Shown piece by piece: positions 10,149 through 18,886 of a stretch of DNA of 64,000 bases (position 1 is the first letter of the stretch; each line of letters begins with the position of its first letter). The notes under the pieces were generated by a model. That model was not told where the DNA came from and did no database searches. It was given only the letters and a program-made list of their open reading frames with translations. Position numbers and translations under genes: made by a program. The stretch is from Butyrivibrio sp. AE2015 (GTDB taxonomy: Bacteria > Bacillota > Clostridia > Lachnospirales > Lachnospiraceae), in contig NZ_ATVR01000007.1 of the NCBI RefSeq assembly GCF_000420825.1, positions 1 to 64,000 on the forward strand, written 5' to 3'.

Positions 10149-11042
10149 ATGAATCAACAGATTAATGAGTTTGTAGAACATCTTCATAATGTTAAGAAAA
10201 CCAGCGAGAATACCTGCCTTTCATATAAGCGTGATCTTGAACGCATGGCGGCATTCATGCATGAGCGTGGGATAGATGAAGTCAGCGGTGTTACAGAGGA
10301 TAAAATAACTGACTATGCCAATAGTTTGAGGAATGAGAATTTTGCCCCTGCGTCTATAACAAGGCATTATACATCTATGAAAGCGTTCTTCAGATACATG
10401 GTGGAAAATGGGAATATCACAGATAGCCCTGCAGAAATCCTGAAAAGTCCCCATGTAAAAAAGAATCCGCCCAGAGTATTATCTGCGGTTGAGATTGAAG
10501 GCCTTTTATCTCAAAAATTTCCAAGTGATGCCAAGGGCAAAAGAGACAAGGCTATTTTAGAGCTGTTGTACGCTACGGGATTAAAAGCGTCAGAGCTGGT
10601 TAATCTAAAGCTTTCCAATGTGGATCTGGGGCTTGGCTGTATTCGCCTTCCAAGGAGCAGCGGTGATACAAGAGAGAGACTTATTCCCTATGGAAAAAAA
10701 GCAAAAACAGCAATGCATGATTACCTGCTTAATGCAAGAAGAGAAATGATCGGAAGCTGCGATGACGAAGAGTTTGTTTTTGTAAATTGTAACGGTACCT
10801 CACTTAGCAGGCAGGGATTATGGAAACTTATAAAGACTTATGTCAGAAAAGCAGGCGTTGATTCTGATATTACCATCTTTACTTTAAGGCATTCTTTTGC
10901 CGCACATTTAGTTGAGAATGGAGCTGATATTAGTTCTGTTCAGGAACTAATGGGATACGCAGACAGCAATACTATTTCACAATATATTTCCAAAGATGAA
11001 CAAGTTAGTGACCCATATGGATGGGCTAGAATAAGAAATTGA
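10149..11042 (+). CDS. Xer-like tyrosine recombinase with altered active site
   Basis: 297 aa, the length of XerC/XerD. It has an N-terminal SAM-like core-binding domain (about 1-90) and a C-terminal catalytic fold (about 108-297). Alignment by eye to XerD shows Arg I replaced by K146 (ATGLKASEL), the beta-hairpin Lys replaced by Ser (about S170), HxxR His replaced by F244 (IFTLRH), and His III replaced by Y270 (LMGYAD). R247 and the nucleophile Y279 remain. No phage genes surround it, so it is not a prophage integrase. It could be a DNA-binding or regulatory relic of XerC/D or a recombinase with unusual chemistry. The ribosome site is weak (TTGAGA). Confidence 0.85.
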   Translation: MNQQINEFVEHLHNVKKTSENTCLSYKRDLERMAAFMHERGIDEVSGVTEDKITDYANSLRNENFAPASITRHYTSMKAFFRYMVENGNITDSPAEILKSPHVKKNPPRVLSAVEIEGLLSQKFPSDAKGKRDKAILELLYATGLKASELVNLKLSNVDLGLGCIRLPRSSGDTRERLIPYGKKAKTAMHDYLLNARREMIGSCDDEEFVFVNCNGTSLSRQGLWKLIKTYVRKAGVDSDITIFTLRHSFAAHLVENGADISSVQELMGYADSNTISQYISKDEQVSDPYGWARIRN

Positions 11043-11061
11043 TTTTTTTAAGGAGATTAAA

Positions 11062-12372
11062 ATGGCGAAGAGCGAAATCCAAACAAAGAAATATTCTGAA
11101 ATGACTAAGCAGGAGCTTATGCAGGAAAAAGAAGCGCTGAAGGCTCAGTATAAAAAGTATCAGGGTATGGGACTTAATCTTAATATGGCGAGAGGAAAGC
11201 CATGCAGAGAACAGCTTGATCTTTCTATGGGAATGATGGATACGCTTAATTCTGATGCAGATCTTTCATGTGAGGATGGAACAGACTGCCGTAACTATGG
11301 TGTACTGGATGGTATCCATGAGGCAAAGGTCCTTATCGGAGCCATGATGGAGAACAAGCCTGAGAACATCATTATCTATGGTAATTCTTCTCTTAACGTT
11401 ATGTATGACACAGTATCTAGAGCATATACTCATGGTATTATGGGCAACACTCCTTGGTGCAAGCTTGATAAAGTTAAATTCCTTTGCCCCGTTCCGGGAT
11501 ATGACAGACATTTTGCAATAACAGAGTATTTTGGAATTGAGATGATCCCTGTACAGATGACTCCTACAGGTCCTGATATGGATGAAGTAGAAAGACTTGT
11601 AAAGGATGATGAGTCAATCAAGGGAATCTGGTGTGTTCCTAAGTATTCTAACCCTCAGGGATATTCATATTCAGATGAGACAGTAAGACGTTTTGCCCGT
11701 CTTCGTCCTGCAGCCAGAGATTTCCGTATCTTCTGGGATAATGCTTATGGTGTTCATCATCTCTATGATGGAAGCCAGGATTACCTTATTGAGATCCTTG
11801 AAGAGTGTAAAAAGGCAGGAAGTCCTGACCTTGTATATAAATTCTCGTCAACTTCCAAGATTACTTTCCCTGGAAGCGGAATAGCAGCTATAGCAACATC
11901 TTTGAATAATCTTGAAGAGATCAAGGCTCAGCTTAACTATCAGACAATCGGTCATGATAAGGTTAACCAGCTTCGTCATGTACGTTTCTTTGGTGATCTG
12001 GCTGGAATCAAGGCACATATGAAGAAACATGCCGCTATAATCAGACCTAAGTTTGAGGCTGTTCTGGAAACACTTGAAAGAGATCTTGAGCCGGTAGGAA
12101 TTGGCTCATGGACAAATCCTAAGGGTGGCTACTTCATCAGCTTTGATGCCCCTGATGGATGCGCTAAGGCTATAGTAGATAAAGCAAAAAAAGCTGGAGT
12201 AACAATGACTAAAGCAGGAGCTACCTATCCATATGGAAAGGATCCTCACGATAGCAATATCCGTATTGCTCCTACATTCCCATCACTTACTGATCTTAAG
12301 CTTGCAATGGACATCTTTACTGTATGCGTAAGACTTGTTGCAATTGATAAGCTTCTTGAGGAATGCGAGTAA
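11062..12372 (+). CDS. Aspartate aminotransferase, class I PLP (Asp_aminotransf type)
   Basis: 436 aa. This is a fold-type I aminotransferase of the longer bacterial aspartate aminotransferase group, with PLP lysine K266 (SSTSKITFPG), YSNPQGYS and FWDNAYGVHHLY as cofactor-binding segments, and an N-terminal helical extension. It would interconvert aspartate and oxaloacetate with 2-oxoglutarate/glutamate. It has an AAGGAG ribosome site and stands 19 nt after the recombinase gene, ended by a strong terminator. A MalY/MocR-like specificity cannot be excluded, but overall sequence favours aspartate. Confidence 0.87.
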   Translation: MAKSEIQTKKYSEMTKQELMQEKEALKAQYKKYQGMGLNLNMARGKPCREQLDLSMGMMDTLNSDADLSCEDGTDCRNYGVLDGIHEAKVLIGAMMENKPENIIIYGNSSLNVMYDTVSRAYTHGIMGNTPWCKLDKVKFLCPVPGYDRHFAITEYFGIEMIPVQMTPTGPDMDEVERLVKDDESIKGIWCVPKYSNPQGYSYSDETVRRFARLRPAARDFRIFWDNAYGVHHLYDGSQDYLIEILEECKKAGSPDLVYKFSSTSKITFPGSGIAAIATSLNNLEEIKAQLNYQTIGHDKVNQLRHVRFFGDLAGIKAHMKKHAAIIRPKFEAVLETLERDLEPVGIGSWTNPKGGYFISFDAPDGCAKAIVDKAKKAGVTMTKAGATYPYGKDPHDSNIRIAPTFPSLTDLKLAMDIFTVCVRLVAIDKLLEECE

Positions 12373-12383
12373 GCTGAATAAAT

Positions 12384-12428
12384 AAGCCTCTTCTATATAT
12401 TCAAAATAGAAGAGGCTTTAATTTTTTA
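12384..12428. terminator. Bidirectional terminator between convergent genes
   Basis: A 12-bp perfect stem (12384-12395 with 12407-12418) is followed by ATTTTTT on the plus strand. It lies between the convergent aminotransferase and DAHP synthase genes and can serve both. Confidence 0.88.
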
Positions 12429-12453
12429 TGTTTTATTCGGAAAAAGGAGTAGC

Positions 12454-13482
12454 TTATGCAAGTTCTGCAATCTCGAGGAGGAGGCGCTCTGTATCATTCC
12501 AGCCAAGACATGGATCTGTGATGGACTTTCCATAGATGCCGTCTCCAATCTTCTGATTGCCTTCTTCTATGTAACTCTCAATCATTACACCCTTAACAAG
12601 TCCCTTGATATCAGAGTTAAGGTTCCTTGAATGAAGGACTTCTTTTACAATTCTGATCTGTTCCTTGTACTGCTTGTTAGAGTTGTTATGGTTAGCGTCA
12701 ATTATCGCAGCCGGATTTACAATTTCGCGCTGCCCATAGAGCTTTAATAAAAGGCTTAGATCTTCATAATGGTAGTTTGGAAGTGACTGACCATGCTTGT
12801 TGCTTGAACCACGAAGTACGCAGTGAGCAAGAGGATTACCATTAGTAGTAACTTCATAGCCTCTGTAAACAAATGAATGTGACTGCTGTGCAGCATACAC
12901 TGAGTTGAGCATAACGCTGAATGTGCCACTTGTAGGATTCTTCATACCGGCAGGAACGTCAAATCCGCTGGCTGTCATGCGGTGTTCCTGGTCCTCAACA
13001 GAACGGGCGCCTATAGCCACGTAGGAGAGGATATCAGCAACATATCCCCAATTTTCAGGGTAGAGCATCTCATCGGCAGCAGTAAGACCGGATTCTTCAA
13101 TTGCCTTGATCTGCATATGTCTCATGGCGATAAGTCCTGCATGGAAATCTGTTTTTCCTTCAGGGTCAGGCTGAGATGTTATTCCTTTGTAGCCTTCACC
13201 GGTTGTACGAGGCTTATTTGTATAGATTCTTGGGATAAGAATGAGCTTATCCTTAACCTTCTCGTTAACTTTTCCAAGTCTTGAAACGTAATCGCAAACT
13301 GCGTCTTCATTATCTGCTGAACAGGGGCCAACAATTACGAGAAATTTATTGCTTTTCCCTGTGAATACATCAGCAATTTCCTGATCTCTTTCTTTTTTTA
13401 TCTTTGCAAGTTCTTTTGTAAGTGGAAATTCTTCCCTGATCTCATCGGGAGTGGGAAGCTTTTGTATATATTCAAAAGACAT
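12454..13482 (-). CDS. aroF: 3-deoxy-7-phosphoheptulonate synthase, class I
   Basis: 342 aa. This class I alpha DAHP synthase joins phosphoenolpyruvate and erythrose-4-phosphate, the first step of aromatic amino-acid synthesis. Motifs include IVGPCSADNEDAV, RIYTNKPRTTGEGYKG (PEP and E4P binding), GARSVEDQEHR and ANHNNSNKQ (metal site). Length fits the E. coli AroF/G/H group, which is feedback-inhibited by aromatic amino acids; which one is not decidable here. It has a GGAGG ribosome site and is monocistronic. Confidence 0.95.
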   Translation of the reverse strand: MSFEYIQKLPTPDEIREEFPLTKELAKIKKERDQEIADVFTGKSNKFLVIVGPCSADNEDAVCDYVSRLGKVNEKVKDKLILIPRIYTNKPRTTGEGYKGITSQPDPEGKTDFHAGLIAMRHMQIKAIEESGLTAADEMLYPENWGYVADILSYVAIGARSVEDQEHRMTASGFDVPAGMKNPTSGTFSVMLNSVYAAQQSHSFVYRGYEVTTNGNPLAHCVLRGSSNKHGQSLPNYHYEDLSLLLKLYGQREIVNPAAIIDANHNNSNKQYKEQIRIVKEVLHSRNLNSDIKGLVKGVMIESYIEEGNQKIGDGIYGKSITDPCLGWNDTERLLLEIAELA

Positions 13483-13537
13483 TTATTATTCCTCCAATGT
13501 AGCTTTATTTTAATCACGTAAGTCATACTATATCACT

Positions 13538-15421
13538 TTAAACTGTAAAAGTAAACTTGTTTTTATCTAAAGAATATAAGTTGTCAATTAAGGCATTAAG
13601 CCTACTTGTTTTTTCTGATGATGTTTTCTTCTCATCAGCAATGTCAAGTGCGAGAGTGCTTATAGTATTCATAGTATCATTATCGCACTTTGCAATAGGC
13701 AGCGACTCAATTGCTGAGCGGAGTACCTTCATATTCTTAAAGGTATGCCGGTAATAGAATGACATGAGGTCTGAATTGAGAACAGCCATAATGTAAAGGG
13801 CAGAGTACCCTGGAACTCTTGGAATCAGTATATTGGCACTGTTAAGTGAAATGGTACCCTTGCTATCATAGGCAAATACGGGCTCATTTGCAATAAATTT
13901 GTAAAAAAGTTTTTCTTTTGACCGGTACATGTGCTCAGGAGCAACCTGCTGGAAATTCTGAGGGACGAATTTAGCAAAGCTTTTTGGCTCATCGTAGAAA
14001 AACTTATGGATGTCGGATCCTTTTATAATTCCTTCCCATCCATCAAAAGGTGTTTTTGATAAAACTGATCTATTGGAGCCTGTAACAATTCCCAGGGCGA
14101 AATCGGCCTGTCCCTCTAAAGTGAAATGAGGAACAGAAAGGATTTTTTCAATGAGCTTGTACTGCTCATTATCAGCAAGTATATGGAAGCTCTTTTCATT
14201 TATCCTGTGTGAGTTTACGACGTATTCCCTTTCACAGGTAATTAGCTCTTTTTTTTCTTTTTTATAGTGGCGGACGGTTATCTGGTCTTTCCTTTTGTTA
14301 TCAAGTCTTAAAATGATGCAGGGGCACTGGACTTTATCGAAAATATCGCCCAAATAACTTATCTCTGAAACAAAAGAGTTTTTTTCTATAAATCTCCTTA
14401 TGGATTCATGGTAATCAGCGCCTAAAATGGTCTCGGGAAGAAGAAAGAGCATATTTCCGCTGGAAGTAAGGCTCTTTACAGCTCTTTCTACGAAAAGATC
14501 AAAGGATTCAGGTTTCCCTTTACCTAAAATGCTTTCAAAGTTCTTTTTTAGTTCAGATACCTGTTCTTTTGAAAAAGAGCTTCCCCAGGGCGGATTTCCA
14601 ATTATGATGTCTGCTTTTGGGATATCTTCATTACTTCCCAAAAAGTCTATGCAGCGGATATTGCGCTCGATGATATCAAGTTGTTTTTTGGTGCTGATCC
14701 TATATTTTATAGCCAGATTGATCCTTGCAATCTTAATGGCAATTTCATCGATATCGTATCCATGAACCATTTCAAGTGGGTATGAATCAGGGAGACGCAA
14801 AAGGAAGTTGCCGGTTCCGCATGCAGGATCGCAAATGTTTTGGGAAGTATCAGGTAAGCTATTTATTATAAGATCCACAGCATAAAAAGGAGTGTAGTAG
14901 GAACCTGTAGCTTTTTTATCCTGCAGGCGCCTGAGGGATATATAAATAAGGCCTAAGGTATCTTCAAAAGGCACGTAGATAAGCTTATATGAAGAAAAAA
15001 GTTCTTTTATATTTACGCCCAGGGAATTATCAGGTAAAAGGCTTTTCCTTATTTCTTTTGGAATACCCTGAGATGTCATTAGCATATCAGCGCAGAAACT
15101 GATGACCTCAGTGATTTCCAAGGCCTCTTCCTGAAATGTTCCAATCATGGAAAGGATAGTTTTATAGTTTGGAGATTTTTTGGAAATATATGACCTGGGA
15201 ATATAGTTTAAACCAAGCCTCGATTTATTTCTTCTGGACGTGAGCATTTTGGATGAATTAAGTGATTCTGACAGTTTTTGTACTTCACTATTTAAAATGA
15301 CAGTTTTTTTGCCTTTTTTTGTGGCAACAACCTTCCCAAGCTTTATCCAGTTGCGGACAGTAGCTTCGGAGATACCAAGGTATTCACTTAATTCTGTGAT
15401 AGTCATATGTTCTTTGCTCAT
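13538..15421 (-). CDS. N6-adenine DNA methyltransferase with N-terminal helix-turn-helix
   Basis: 627 aa from ATG at 15421. The open frame continues upstream to 15661 but the extra 80 residues overlap the divergent CDF promoter and look non-coding. Order: an excisionase/MerR-like HTH (ITELSEYLGISEATVRNWIK, first ~50 aa), a linker, a class I methyltransferase core with SAM motif DPACGTGNFL and catalytic NPPW, and a C-terminal TaqI-like target-recognition region (GIVTGSNRSVL ... LNSDLMSFYYRHTF). It methylates adenine in DNA. No nuclease domain or restriction gene is adjacent, so it appears to be an orphan or regulatory enzyme. The C-terminus resembles Eco57I/TaqI-type enzymes. Confidence 0.88.
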   Translation of the reverse strand: MSKEHMTITELSEYLGISEATVRNWIKLGKVVATKKGKKTVILNSEVQKLSESLNSSKMLTSRRNKSRLGLNYIPRSYISKKSPNYKTILSMIGTFQEEALEITEVISFCADMLMTSQGIPKEIRKSLLPDNSLGVNIKELFSSYKLIYVPFEDTLGLIYISLRRLQDKKATGSYYTPFYAVDLIINSLPDTSQNICDPACGTGNFLLRLPDSYPLEMVHGYDIDEIAIKIARINLAIKYRISTKKQLDIIERNIRCIDFLGSNEDIPKADIIIGNPPWGSSFSKEQVSELKKNFESILGKGKPESFDLFVERAVKSLTSSGNMLFLLPETILGADYHESIRRFIEKNSFVSEISYLGDIFDKVQCPCIILRLDNKRKDQITVRHYKKEKKELITCEREYVVNSHRINEKSFHILADNEQYKLIEKILSVPHFTLEGQADFALGIVTGSNRSVLSKTPFDGWEGIIKGSDIHKFFYDEPKSFAKFVPQNFQQVAPEHMYRSKEKLFYKFIANEPVFAYDSKGTISLNSANILIPRVPGYSALYIMAVLNSDLMSFYYRHTFKNMKVLRSAIESLPIAKCDNDTMNTISTLALDIADEKKTSSEKTSRLNALIDNLYSLDKNKFTFTV

Positions 15422-15551
15422 GAGGATATTATCAAAGAAATGAAAGTGATTTGCAAGATGTATTAGAGAGGAACCTGTTTGAATAGAGATATTTCTTGGC
15501 TTATAATATGGATAGTGTGAAAAATAAAAAGTGTTGTCTGAAGGAGGCTCT

Positions 15552-16658
15552 ATGAACAGAACTAAAAAAATAGTACAGACAAGTATAATTGGAATAATTG
15601 CGAATGTGTTTTTGGCAGCATTTAAGGCATTTATAGGAATTATTTCCAATTCGGTTGCCATAACAATGGATGCAGTAAATAACTTAAGTGATGCTATGTC
15701 CTCCTTTATAACGATAGTAGGTGCAAGGCTTTCGGCAAAAGAACCGGATAAAGAGCATCCATACGGCTATGGCAGGATAGAGTACCTTACAACTATGGTT
15801 ATTGGCGTTATCATTTTATATGCAGGAATCACTTCCCTTATTGAGTCAGTTCAAAAGATCATAAATCCTGCAACGCCTGATTACAGTGCTGCGGCTCTTA
15901 TTATTGTGACAGCGGCTATTATTGTAAAGATCCTTTTAGGTTTATATACAAAGAGGTCAGGGGAAAAGCTTTCATCAGATTCTCTTGTTGCATCCGGCAA
16001 GGATGCACTAAATGATTCTATTATTTCTGCGTCAACACTTCTGGCTGCGATCATCTTTATCACTACGGGGCTTAGTATAGAAGCGTTTGTAGGAATAATC
16101 ATTGCCGTAATGATCATAAAGACAGGTTTTGAGACATTAAAAGAGACAATCGGTGAGATACTTGGAGCAAGAATCTCTACAGAGATATCAAGATCAGTTA
16201 AAAACTCCATCAATTCATTCCCTGAAGTTAATGGAGTATACGATCTTCTTATCCATGATTATGGCAATCAGAAGCTTGTTGGATCAGCCCATATTGAGAT
16301 CCCTGATGATATAACGGTTCCACAGATTGATAAGCTTGAAAGACAGATTGCTACTAAGGTTTTAAAAGATACAGGAATAGTTATTTCAGGAATCTCCATT
16401 TATTCTATGAATACAAGTAACCAAAAGGCGATTGAATTACGAGCTAAAGTCAATGAGATAATAAAGGACTATCCAAATGCTCTTCAGATGCATGGACTGT
16501 ATATTGACGAGGAGGAAAAGAAAATCACTTTTGACCTTGTTATTTCTTTTAAAGAAAAGGATAAGAAGGGCGTTATAGATAAGGTGAAGGAGAGAGTTGA
16601 AAAGATTTATGAAGGCTATGATGTTCAGATAGCACTTGATTATGATTATTCAGATTGA
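15552..16658 (+). CDS. Cation diffusion facilitator (CDF) metal exporter, possibly Mn(II)
   Basis: 368 aa from ATG 15552, preceded by GAAGGAGG; an upstream GTG is in frame but lies before that ribosome site. Six membrane segments, the HPYGYGRIEY loop after TM2/3 and a cytoplasmic C-terminal domain are typical of CDF proteins. By eye the TM2 site is NxxxD (DAVNNLSD) and the TM5 site DxxxD (KDALND), the pattern I associate with manganese exporters such as MntE rather than HxxxD zinc exporters. The C-terminal domain is longer than usual, with a second ~80-residue part. It is probably expressed from its own promoter divergent from the methyltransferase. Confidence 0.9.
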   Translation: MNRTKKIVQTSIIGIIANVFLAAFKAFIGIISNSVAITMDAVNNLSDAMSSFITIVGARLSAKEPDKEHPYGYGRIEYLTTMVIGVIILYAGITSLIESVQKIINPATPDYSAAALIIVTAAIIVKILLGLYTKRSGEKLSSDSLVASGKDALNDSIISASTLLAAIIFITTGLSIEAFVGIIIAVMIIKTGFETLKETIGEILGARISTEISRSVKNSINSFPEVNGVYDLLIHDYGNQKLVGSAHIEIPDDITVPQIDKLERQIATKVLKDTGIVISGISIYSMNTSNQKAIELRAKVNEIIKDYPNALQMHGLYIDEEEKKITFDLVISFKEKDKKGVIDKVKERVEKIYEGYDVQIALDYDYSD

Positions 16659-16662
16659 TAAA

Positions 16663-16694
16663 AAAAGCCGTCAAAGAAAACTTTGACGGCTTTT
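16663..16694. terminator. Bidirectional terminator
   Basis: A 10-bp stem GCCGTCAAAG / CTTTGACGGC with an AAAA loop is flanked by A and T runs on both sides. It separates the convergent CDF and GGDEF/EAL genes. Confidence 0.9.
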
Positions 16695-16697
16695 ATT

Positions 16698-17993
16698 TTA
16701 TAATACTTTTTGCTGAAGAAGAGATTCAAAAGCGCCTGAATCCAAAGGCTTTGAGAAATAATAGCCCTGTATCTCATCACAGCCTGCATTTTTAAGAAGC
16801 AGATATTGTTTGGCGCTTTCTACGCCTTCTGCTATTACTGTGAGGTTTAGGAGCTTGGCAATCTTTAAAATACAGTCGAGAAGGTTCATTTCTTTATTGT
16901 TTTCAGCAATGTCCTTTATAAAACCTATGTCGAGCTTTAATGCATCAAGTGGGAGAGTAGTGAGCATGTTAAAGGACGAATATCCTTTTCCAAAATCATC
17001 CATCTCAACCATGAATCCGGCTTTTTGAAGCTCTTTTACAACGGCAACGATCTGATCAACATTGTCTGTGTAGGCTGTTTCTGTGATCTCAAGATGAAGG
17101 TCCTTGGTCTCAATTCCATTTTCTTCTACAATCTGCTTAAGGTATGACAAAAAATCCAGGTCAAATATATCAACTCTTGATACATTCACAGATACAGGAA
17201 TAGTATAGCCAAATTCATCTCTCCAGATACGGATCTGCTTAGCAGCTTCTTTCCAGACATATCGGTCTAGCTGTCTTATAAGCCCGTTTTCCTCAAAAAG
17301 AGGAATGAAAAAGTCGGGCCTTACATCTCCAAAATCAGGATGCTGCCATCTGATAAGAACTTCTGCACTTGAAAGCTTTGGCTTTTCTCCGTGAATGTCG
17401 TATTTGGGCTGGAATACAAGCTTAAACTGGTTTTCATTTAGAGCATCGCCTATGCTGTCAATGAGCATAGCTTCGTAGAGCTCTCTTTTATGCATCTTTT
17501 CATCGTATATTTCATAAGTAGAACTGCGGCCATTCTTGCTGACTGAATTGCAGGCCTGAATGGCTCTGTCAAAGCGCTGCTGCAGTGAAGCTGCCATAGA
17601 TGTATCAGGATAGATACCAATCCTGATCCTTGTGTCAGGAGTGTTCATAATAGAAGCAAGCTCGGATGACACCTGGGAAATAAGGAAATCATAGTTATCC
17701 TGATGATTGATATACATATAAAAAATGTCTGCGTCATATCTGCAGGCAATGCCGTTATGTTCTTTCGCGGTCTTGTTTACGCAATCCCCTATTGCGCATA
17801 AAACTTTGTCCCCGTATCCTCGACCATATAATTCATTGATCAAGTGAAATTTATTATAATTGAGTACAATAGCATCAACTCCCTGTTGAGGATGCGATTT
17901 GTCGTACTCAGTAGCTCTTGAAAAAAATTGCTCTTTTGAATAGAGCCCTGTCAAAGGATCTAGGGCGGTGGGTCTTTTTACTCTTCCTATCAT
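16698..17993 (-). CDS. Cyclic-di-GMP phosphodiesterase with degenerate GGDEF domain
   Basis: 431 aa with no membrane segment. A GGDEF domain (about 10-165) begins DPLTGLYSKEQF but has RYDAD instead of GGDEF, so it cannot be an active cyclase. An EAL domain (about 185-430) keeps the catalytic set: ExLxR as EVLIRW, NVS, LEITE, DDFGKGYSSF, LKLD and AEGVE, plus QGYYFSKP. It should hydrolyse c-di-GMP in the cytoplasm, the GGDEF relic perhaps sensing GTP. The AAGGAG site is a rather long 15 nt from ATG 17993. It is monocistronic. Confidence 0.92.
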   Translation of the reverse strand: MIGRVKRPTALDPLTGLYSKEQFFSRATEYDKSHPQQGVDAIVLNYNKFHLINELYGRGYGDKVLCAIGDCVNKTAKEHNGIACRYDADIFYMYINHQDNYDFLISQVSSELASIMNTPDTRIRIGIYPDTSMAASLQQRFDRAIQACNSVSKNGRSSTYEIYDEKMHKRELYEAMLIDSIGDALNENQFKLVFQPKYDIHGEKPKLSSAEVLIRWQHPDFGDVRPDFFIPLFEENGLIRQLDRYVWKEAAKQIRIWRDEFGYTIPVSVNVSRVDIFDLDFLSYLKQIVEENGIETKDLHLEITETAYTDNVDQIVAVVKELQKAGFMVEMDDFGKGYSSFNMLTTLPLDALKLDIGFIKDIAENNKEMNLLDCILKIAKLLNLTVIAEGVESAKQYLLLKNAGCDEIQGYYFSKPLDSGAFESLLQQKVL

Positions 17994-18240
17994 AAAAACA
18001 CGTGTCCACTCCTTTGCATGTGCTTTTTTCTAAATTATACATACAAAAAAAACAAAAATCATAAAGTTCGCAAAAAAATCACAATTTGATGGTATGATTT
18101 AGGATTTTGACTAAATTTTCAGCCCAAAGATTGTGATATTTTCTAGGAACAATCAATAAATAGCACAGTATTATCTGATAATTAGAGCACTTGGTTTTGG
18201 TATAAAAATGGGCTATATTGTAATTATCGAGGGTGAGTGT

Positions 18241-18873
18241 ATGAAGAAGATACCATATGGTGGAATTACTAATATTTCTAAATATCTTTTTGAAAAATAC
18301 GGAGAAAAAGGCGTTTTTGTTAAGCGCGGCAGAGCTATTGTGATGAATAGCAGGTCAATGGCACAGATAAGTGGCAGAGTTACCAGAAACTGTTCCGTGG
18401 TTGCTGTTACCAGAGTCCTTGACTATTATGGGAAAAAGGGCCTTGTTCCGGGGATTTCCGATGATATTTCAAAGACTTATAAAATGGTTGAGGAAATTGC
18501 CGAAAGTTATGGTTATACTGATAAGAGAGGGACTATTCCGTTTTTTATTTCAGGAATAGCCAAGGAAGCTTTTGCAACCTATGGTGTTAAGGCAAAATGC
18601 AAGGGCGTATATGTTTTTAGCTTTGAAAAGCAGGTAAAAGAGGAAATATCAAATGGCCGACCTGTTATCATGAATATAGCCAGAGGTTTTTACAAGGATC
18701 ATACTATAGTTGTTGCAGGATACAGTATTTGGCGTGTTAAGGGGAAGGAATACCCTATGCTTAGGGTTATAGACGGCTGGAAAAGCGGATATCACTATAT
18801 AGATTATGAGGCCTTTTCCAGAGATTTTTCACAGTCTGTATTTGGCTCATTTAATACGATAAAGGTTATATGA
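18241..18873 (+). CDS. Papain-fold cysteine peptidase (C39-like), cytosolic
   Basis: 210 aa from ATG 18241, which has GAGGGTGAG just upstream; a further in-frame ATG at 18208 lacks a site. Catalytic triad candidates are Cys in TRNCSVVAV, His in YKDHTIVVAGY and Asp in RVIDGWKSGY, in the order and spacing of C39-like peptidases. There is no signal peptide, ABC-transporter part or membrane span, so it is not a bacteriocin exporter. It sits 13 nt before a second, secreted papain-family protease and is surely co-transcribed with it. Substrate is unknown. Confidence 0.7.
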   Translation: MKKIPYGGITNISKYLFEKYGEKGVFVKRGRAIVMNSRSMAQISGRVTRNCSVVAVTRVLDYYGKKGLVPGISDDISKTYKMVEEIAESYGYTDKRGTIPFFISGIAKEAFATYGVKAKCKGVYVFSFEKQVKEEISNGRPVIMNIARGFYKDHTIVVAGYSIWRVKGKEYPMLRVIDGWKSGYHYIDYEAFSRDFSQSVFGSFNTIKVI

Positions 18874-18886
18874 TAGGGGATAAAAA

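Noticed and set aside
10149-11042. Prophage or integrative element integrase
   Set aside because: No phage or conjugation genes, no attachment repeats, and neighbours are housekeeping genes; size and fold are Xer-like.
15422-15661. 80-residue N-terminal extension of the methyltransferase frame
   Set aside because: It overlaps the divergent CDF gene start and its ribosome site; the HTH domain begins right after the internal ATG at 15421.
18241-18873. Exporter/processing peptidase for the double-glycine peptide at 39.8 kb
   Set aside because: It lacks membrane and ABC parts and lies 21 kb away; only the C39-like fold is shared.
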